From Rikenella sp031551865 (GTDB lineage Bacteria > Bacteroidota > Bacteroidia > Bacteroidales > Rikenellaceae): 64,000 nt of DNA. Shown in pieces: positions 59,667 to 64,000 of the stretch. The stretch covers positions 62,001-126,000 of the forward strand of contig JAVBMY010000001.1 of NCBI GenBank assembly GCA_031551865.1. The letters run 5' to 3'. Within the stretch, counting starts at the first letter, position 1; each line of letters begins with the position of its first letter. Position numbers and translations under genes: made by a program. The notes beneath the pieces are model-generated. The model was given only the letters and a program-made list of their open reading frames with translations, was not told the origin of the DNA and searched no databases.

Positions 59667-61208
59667 CTACTTGGCGTAACTGACCGAGCGGGTCTCGCGG
59701 ATCACGGTGATCTTCACCTGGCCGGGATAGGTCATTTCGTCCTGGATCTTCTTGGCGATGTCGTGCGAGAGGATCTCGGCCTCCTGGTCGGATATCTTTT
59801 CGCTACCCACGATCACACGGAGCTCGCGGCCCGCCTGGATGGCGTAGGTCTTGAGCACGCCCTGATGAGCCATGGCGATGTCTTCCATCTCCTTGAGGCG
59901 CTTGATGTACGAGTCGATCACCTCGCGGCGCGCGCCGGGACGGGCACCCGAAATGGCATCGCATACCTGTACGATGGGGGCGATCATCGAAGTCATCTCG
60001 ATCTCTTCGTGGTGGGCGCCGATGGCGTTCACGATCTCGGGTTTTTCCTTGTACTTCTCGGCGAGTTTCATGCCGATGATGGCGTGCGGGAGTTCGGGTT
60101 CGTCGTCGGGCACCTTGCCGATGTCGTGGAGCAGGCCGGCGCGGCGGGCCATCTGGGGGTTGAGGCCCAGTTCGGCGGCCATGATGCCGGCCAGGTTGGC
60201 CACCTCGCGCGAGTGTTGCAACAGGTTTTGGCCATACGACGAGCGGTATTTCATCTTGCCGATCAGGCGGATCAGTTCGGGGTTCAGGCCGTGGATACCG
60301 AGGTCGATGGCGGTACGTTTACCGGTTTCGATGATCTCTTCTTCGATCTGTTTCTGCACCTTGGTCACCACTTCTTCGATGCGGGCGGGGTGGATGCGGC
60401 CGTCGGTGACGAGCTGGTGGAGCGACAGGCGGGCGATCTCGCGGCGCACGGGGTCGAAGCCCGACAGGATGATGGCCTCGGGGGTGTCGTCGACAATGAT
60501 CTCAACGCCGGTGGCGGCCTCTAAGGCGCGGATGTTGCGTCCTTCGCGGCCGATCACGCGGCCTTTCACTTCGTCGGAGTCGATGTTGAACACAGTCACC
60601 GAGTTTTCGATAGCGGCTTCGGTGGCCACGCGCTGGATGGTCTGCACGACAATCTTTTTAGCCTCTTTGTTGGCGGTCATTTTGGCCTCGTCGATGATGT
60701 CGTTGATATAGCTCATGGCCTCGGTCTTGGCTTCGGACTTGAGCTGTTCGATGAGCTGCGATTTGGCCTCTTCGATCGACAGGCCGCTGATCTGTTCGAG
60801 TTTCAGGGCCTGTTCGCGGGCCAAACGGTCGAGATCTTCCTTGCGGCTGGCGATCGAGGCGAGCTCGGCGTCGACCTTCTGCCGGGTCTGTTCGAATTCG
60901 TGTTTTCGGCGGCCGAGTTCACTGCGTTCCTGTTCGATCTGCGTCTCTTGTTGTTTGAGGCGTCCTTCGATCTGGGCGATGCGGGTGTTGCGTTCGTTGA
61001 CCTGGGTTTCGTGTTCGGCTTTGAGCTGGATGAATTGCTCTTTGGCCTGGAGTTGCTTTTCTTTCTTGAGGAGTTCGGCGTCTTGTTCGGCATCGCGCAG
61101 AATGGCGGAGCGGCGCTTTTCGGTGGTGTGGTAGATCACCCGGTAGGAGACGTAGGCTCCGATCGCGGCGGCGGCCACAGCACAAATGATTATGGTGAGT
61201 ATGTCCAT
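59667..61208 (-). CDS. rny: Ribonuclease Y
   Basis: Membrane-anchored endoribonuclease that starts mRNA decay, 513 aa. N-terminal anchor (about 3-22), long coiled coil (about 25-200), KH domain GREGRNIRALEAATGVEIIVDDT, and HD domain with HSREVANLAGIMAAELGLN and GLLHDIGKVPDDE. Full length. Upstream on the same strand are zapA and a likely 6S RNA. RicT (53.2 kb) is a known RNase Y partner in Bacillus. A family A hairpin follows the stop. Confidence 0.97.
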   Translation of the reverse strand: MDILTIIICAVAAAAIGAYVSYRVIYHTTEKRRSAILRDAEQDAELLKKEKQLQAKEQFIQLKAEHETQVNERNTRIAQIEGRLKQQETQIEQERSELGRRKHEFEQTRQKVDAELASIASRKEDLDRLAREQALKLEQISGLSIEEAKSQLIEQLKSEAKTEAMSYINDIIDEAKMTANKEAKKIVVQTIQRVATEAAIENSVTVFNIDSDEVKGRVIGREGRNIRALEAATGVEIIVDDTPEAIILSGFDPVRREIARLSLHQLVTDGRIHPARIEEVVTKVQKQIEEEIIETGKRTAIDLGIHGLNPELIRLIGKMKYRSSYGQNLLQHSREVANLAGIMAAELGLNPQMARRAGLLHDIGKVPDDEPELPHAIIGMKLAEKYKEKPEIVNAIGAHHEEIEMTSMIAPIVQVCDAISGARPGARREVIDSYIKRLKEMEDIAMAHQGVLKTYAIQAGRELRVIVGSEKISDQEAEILSHDIAKKIQDEMTYPGQVKITVIRETRSVSYAK

Positions 61209-61375
61209 TGTGTTGAGTGTGGTATTGTTGGTTGGTATGGACCTGCTTCGGTGTGGACGGGGGCAGGCGTTCCCCGGGGTATGGCGTTAGGTTTGATGCC
61301 CGGGATTTGCTGCGGCCCCGCAGGGGCCGTACTTCTCGAACTTCGTGCGGCGGCGCCAAGCGCCGTAGCGACTGA

Positions 61376-61519
61376 GCCGGAAGCGTGCTAACGCTTCCGG
61401 CAAAGGAGCGCGCCTCCCTAAAGGGGGCGGGGCGGGCGCGTGTTCTAAGGCAGGTTAAGTCCACTGCGTGGCCTTTTCCTCCTCGATGCCCGGCAATAAC
61501 TCGCTGTCAGCGTCGGTTG
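61376..61519. repeat. Family C hairpin and block joined to a family B copy
   Basis: GCCGGAAGCGT-GCT-AACGCTTCCGGC (61376-61401), AAAGGAGCGCGCCTCCCTAA, GGGGGCGGGGCGGGCGCG, then on minus at 61455-61519 a family B copy with CCAC-GCA-GTGG. Shows that C and B occur as a joined unit, as also at 43.0 and 54.8 kb. Confidence 0.72.
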
Positions 61520-61559
61520 CGGCTCCCGGGCGGCGTTAATAAAAAAGGCCCCCTTTGCT

Positions 61560-61740
61560 ATGGTTTGACGAAACTCCGGTCAAACAGGGATGGAGCTTCC
61601 TGTGGATTTGGGGCTTCCAACGTTGCGCTGCCCCATACGGGGTCGGTAACGCGCAAACCCCGCGAGGGGGCTAAGGCCTGCCCTACGTCCTGAGAGTATG
61701 GGCTCCAAGTAGTAGGTGTTGAGTATCGCAAAGCAGAAAA
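61560..61740 (-). ncRNA. ssrS: Candidate 6S RNA (ssrS) downstream of zapA
   Basis: Minus-strand stretch of about 180 nt in an 850-nt gap that lacks any gene. It folds as one long irregular hairpin: GGAGC (61706-61702) with GCTCC (61596-61592), GGGG with CCCC, TTGCGC (61656-61651) with GCGCAA (61628-61623), and an apical CCCC-GTAT-GGGG. The hairpin GTTTGAC/GTCAAAC (61563-61585) and a T6 at about 61538-61545 would end it. In many bacteria the 6S gene lies next to zapA (ygfE). Ends are approximate; the name rests on fold and neighbour only. Confidence 0.5.
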
Positions 61741-61942
61741 AGGGGACCGTACTAATATGAGTTTGTCCGGAACGGCCCTGCCGTCTGTTCCTGCGGGAAC
61801 TTTGGCGGAGCGACCCGGGGCAAACCCTCACGGGCATTGCCGGTCGTTTTTGTGTTTGTTTCGTAGGTAAGAACGTGGGGCGGAGGGGGGGTAGTCTCTC
61901 CGGAATCGCTTGCCAAAACAATGCGGGGTGCCAATTTCTCCA

Positions 61943-62030
61943 TGTCATCCCGGGCGAAGCCGGGATTTCTGTCAGCGGTCTGGTGAAGCGTTCTTGTGCA
62001 GGTCCCTCAGCCTCGCCGGGGATGGCAATG
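61943..62030. repeat. Family D palindrome (GTCATCCCGGGCG type)
   Basis: TGTCATCCCGGGCGAAGCCG at the left and CCTCGCCGGGGATGGCA at the right form an imperfect palindrome just after the zapA stop. Between it and the RNA candidate (61741-61940) I see a GTTCC-CGCAG-GAAC hairpin and no gene. Confidence 0.6.
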
Positions 62031-62058
62031 GGAATTTTAACTGCCGGGACGGACAGGA

Positions 62059-62376
62059 TCAGCCGTCCTCGCCGTCGCGCCAGGCGTCGAGCTGCTGCTC
62101 AAGGGCCCGCAGGCGGAGGGCGGTGGGTGAACGAAGGGCTTCGCGCCGTTTCTGCTCGTTCTCGATGGCGATGTCGAGTGCGGCCATGGCCAGCAGGTCG
62201 ATCAGGGTGGCGTTTTTGTGCTTGCGTCCGCGCTCTACCAGTTCCCGGATGTTGGCGGCGGCTTTGCGGACGGTGCTCTCTTCTTCGTCGAGCGATTCGA
62301 GATCGGGGGCTGAAAGCGTGATGGTGTATGGCTTTTCGGCGATTTCGACCCGTATTTTTCTCCGTTTTTGTTCCAT
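62059..62376 (-). CDS. zapA: Cell division protein ZapA
   Basis: 105-aa FtsZ-ring stabiliser. The N-terminal KIRVEIAEKPYTITLSAPDLESLDEEESTVRKAAANIRELVE gives the ZapA fold, and the C-terminal half is a coiled coil. It follows the small coiled-coil gene by 119 nt on the same strand, a pairing seen in other Bacteroidales. A likely 6S RNA and rny lie downstream. Confidence 0.92.
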   Translation of the reverse strand: MEQKRRKIRVEIAEKPYTITLSAPDLESLDEEESTVRKAAANIRELVERGRKHKNATLIDLLAMAALDIAIENEQKRREALRSPTALRLRALEQQLDAWRDGEDG

Positions 62377-62495
62377 CTCTGCGTGGATGCACTTCTCCGG
62401 CGGGTTGCCCGTAAGGTTACGTGTGCCGGGGGAGCAGTCCTTTTCGTTGTTTTGCGCCCAGCACCACGGTTCCGTGAGCGTGCCTGCGCGTTCCT

Positions 62496-62801
62496 TTATT
62501 TCCGGCCGTTACCGACCAGGGCGATGCAGCGGTCGACCTCTTTGAGCATGCGGTTCAGCCGGATCTTGGCCGAGCGCGCGCCTCCCGCGACTTCTTTGAC
62601 GGAAACCGTGACCAACAGGCGGTCGATGGTCTGCTGCATTTCAGCGATGCGGGCTTCGGCGGCCTTGAGGTCGGCTTCGAGCTCGTCGCGCTGGCTCCGG
62701 ACCCGGTCTACGTCGGCTTTCAGCTGGTTGTTCTTGGCCAACAACTGTTGGAATTCGTATTCCAGGCGATCGAGCGTACGGAGGTCTGCTATTTCGGCCA
62801 T
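62496..62801 (-). CDS. Small coiled-coil protein upstream of zapA
   Basis: 101-aa protein, nearly all heptad-like coiled coil (about residues 5-65: YEFQQLLAKNNQLKADVDRVRSQRDELEADLKAAEARIAEMQ), ending in a basic tail. No signal peptide or membrane segment. The position before zapA suggests a cell-division partner, perhaps playing the ZapB role; this is inference. An exact TAACTTTG -7 box lies 15 nt upstream. Confidence 0.75.
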   Translation of the reverse strand: MAEIADLRTLDRLEYEFQQLLAKNNQLKADVDRVRSQRDELEADLKAAEARIAEMQQTIDRLLVTVSVKEVAGGARSAKIRLNRMLKEVDRCIALVGNGRK

Positions 62802-62815
62802 TTTAAGGATTTTCG

Positions 62816-62823
62816 CAAAGTTA
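62816..62823 (-). promoter_or_regulatory. -7 box TAACTTTG for the coiled-coil gene-zapA unit
   Basis: Exact TAnnTTTG match on minus, giving a leader of about 8 nt. Upstream is AT-rich without a clear -33. The rest of the gap to rimO (to 63071) holds no gene. Confidence 0.6.
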
Positions 62824-63071
62824 GCAAAAAATTATGGAATTATGTCGTCTATTGTTGCGGTGACATCAAGCCCTTGGATTGCGGTTCGCCAATTCTTCTT
62901 AGGTGCAGATGGGCTGAACAAACAAGAATCCGGTTATGCATAGCCTGGAAGAATCACCCCCTGTCCCGATCGGCCGCAGGCCGAGGGGCGGACGATATGT
63001 TTGCTACGCCGAAGCTGCAAACCCGGGCACGCTCTGCGCGTAGCCGCAGGCGTGGGAAAGCTTTTACGAAA

Positions 63072-64000
63072 TTAAGCCCGTAATAAATCGCCGTACAAAT
63101 CGAATTCGTCGGCCGCGGTGATGCGCACATTCACGAACTGTCCGGGAGCCAACGGCACGGAGGCCGGAGCCTCGATCAGTACCTCCTGGTCGACTTCGGG
63201 CGAATCGTACTGGGTGCGAGCGATCCAGTAGCGGCCCTCGCGGCGGTCGATCAGCACGCGCTGCGCGGTCGCCACCAGACGCTCATTGAGCGAGGCGGCC
63301 ACTTCGCGCTGCACGTCCATCAGCCGGTCGGCGCGCGCTTGTTTCACCTCGTCGGGAATGTCGTCGGTCAGTTTGAGGGCCGAGTATGTGCCTTCCTCTT
63401 CGGAATAGGGAAAGACGCCGAGCCGTTCGAACTTCGCGGCGCGCACGAAGTCGAGCAGCTCCTCGAAATCCGCGTCGGTTTCGCCGGGATAACCCACCAG
63501 CATGGTGGTGCGCAGCGCGATGTCGGGCACGGCCGTGCGCAGACGCTCCAGCAGTTCGAGCGTCTGGGCTTTGGTCAGGTGGCGGCGCATCGAATCGAGC
63601 ATTTGATCCGATATGTGTTGCAATGGAATGTCGAGGTATTTGCAGAGTTTGGGTTCGTCGCGCAAAGCGTCGATCACGTCCTGCGGAAATTGCGCGGGAT
63701 AGGCGTAGTGCAGGCGCACCCATTCGATCCCGTCGATGCGGCAAAGCCGGCGGAGCAGTTCGCCGAGCCGCCGCTCGCCGTAGAGGTCGAGGCCGTAGTA
63801 GGTGGTATCCTGCGCGATGACGATCAGCTCGCGCACGCCGGCGGTGGCCAGCGCCGTAGCCTCGGCTTCGAGCGCCTCCATCGGCACGCTGACGTGCTGG
63901 CCCCGGATCAGGGGGATGGCGCAGTAGCCGCAGCCCCAGTTGCACCCTTCGGATATTTTCAGGTAGGCGTAGTGCGGCGGGGTGGTGGTGACGCGGGGCC
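63072..64000 (-). CDS. rimO: Ribosomal protein S12 methylthiotransferase RimO (C-terminal part)
   Basis: Radical SAM enzyme adding a methylthio group to Asp88/89 of ribosomal protein S12. The visible part (about 309 codons) contains the radical SAM cluster motif EGCNWGCGYCAIP near the window edge, then QDTTYYGLDLYGERRL, LDIPLQHISDQMLDSMRR, MLVGYPGETDADFEELLDF and a C-terminal TRAM domain with ARTQYDSPEVDQEVLIE, the variant typical of RimO rather than MiaB. The N-terminal UPF0004 domain lies outside the window. Alternative starts inside the visible part would remove the cluster and are not used. Confidence 0.95.
   Translation of the reverse strand, partial: PRVTTTPPHYAYLKISEGCNWGCGYCAIPLIRGQHVSVPMEALEAEATALATAGVRELIVIAQDTTYYGLDLYGERRLGELLRRLCRIDGIEWVRLHYAYPAQFPQDVIDALRDEPKLCKYLDIPLQHISDQMLDSMRRHLTKAQTLELLERLRTAVPDIALRTTMLVGYPGETDADFEELLDFVRAAKFERLGVFPYSEEEGTYSALKLTDDIPDEVKQARADRLMDVQREVAASLNERLVATAQRVLIDRREGRYWIARTQYDSPEVDQEVLIEAPASVPLAPGQFVNVRITAADEFDLYGDLLRA

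Noticed and set aside
61560..61740. RNase P RNA or tmRNA in the zapA-rny gap
   Set aside because: The conserved GAGGAAAGTCC and ACAGAA elements of RNase P and the tRNA-like ends of tmRNA are not seen.

Overview
The window is a gene-dense, GC-rich piece of a Bacteroidales chromosome. The pointers are a SusC/RagA TonB-linked receptor, GldH, a RicT/PSP1 protein with an RG-rich tail, DUF4491, a LemA/DUF3137 pair, lipoproteins with Bacteroidetes-type lipoboxes, and promoters of the TAnnTTTG (-7) type. The high GC and gene mix would suit an Alistipes-like Rikenellaceae member; that genus call is inference. I see no rRNA, tRNA, CRISPR array, prophage or transposase.

Layout. 1-9.6 kb: 5' part of a susC gene, PepD peptidase, ClC channel, a thioredoxin-like lipoprotein, hemW, DUF4491 and dCMP deaminase. 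9.7-20.2 kb: valS and lon (divergent), an Omp85 lipoprotein, a DUF4382 lipoprotein, aroB. 20.7-26.7 kb: acpP-fabF, purN, recR, an MlaE/MlaF-type transporter pair and tsaB. 26.7-31.1 kb: a TolC/HlyD efflux pair without its pump, and mnmA. 31.5-38.7 kb: a surface lipoprotein, a class II Fic protein with palindromic operators, a GH20 hexosaminidase, a polyprenyl synthase and a ROK kinase. 39.2-47.7 kb: lspA-ftsY, rfbA, hisS, a glutaminyl cyclase, a GT2 and an LpxL acyltransferase. 48-54.6 kb: a lipoprotein, LemA, DUF3137, then ricT-gldH-trmB. 55.1-59.5 kb: a plus-strand run of an AAA ATPase, a sensor kinase, ispH, a SPOR protein and comF. 59.7-64 kb: rny, a likely 6S RNA, zapA, a coiled-coil gene and the 3' part of rimO.

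Most genes are core housekeeping. The unusual part is between them: almost every intergenic gap holds structured repeats. Family A (eight copies) is a near-perfect hairpin with an ATCGT/ACGAT core, then a second long inverted repeat in most copies, then a purine tract; in several copies the sequence before the purine tract can pair with the 3' arm of the first hairpin. Family B is a fold with an outer stem, an inner hairpin and a small 3' hairpin whose sequences change while pairing is kept. Family C is a variable hairpin followed by a GC-rich block. Families D and E are GTCATTGCGAGG/GTCATCCCGAGC palindromes and a TACTTTTGG palindrome. Family F is a 189-bp element with 18-bp perfect terminal inverted repeats, plus a second one-ended copy. 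Compensatory change in A, B and C points to selection on structure; this is the best candidate for an undescribed system here.

Limits: all calls come from reading the sequence. No database search, folding program or alignment was run. Start sites were chosen from conserved N-termini, signal peptides and promoter positions.
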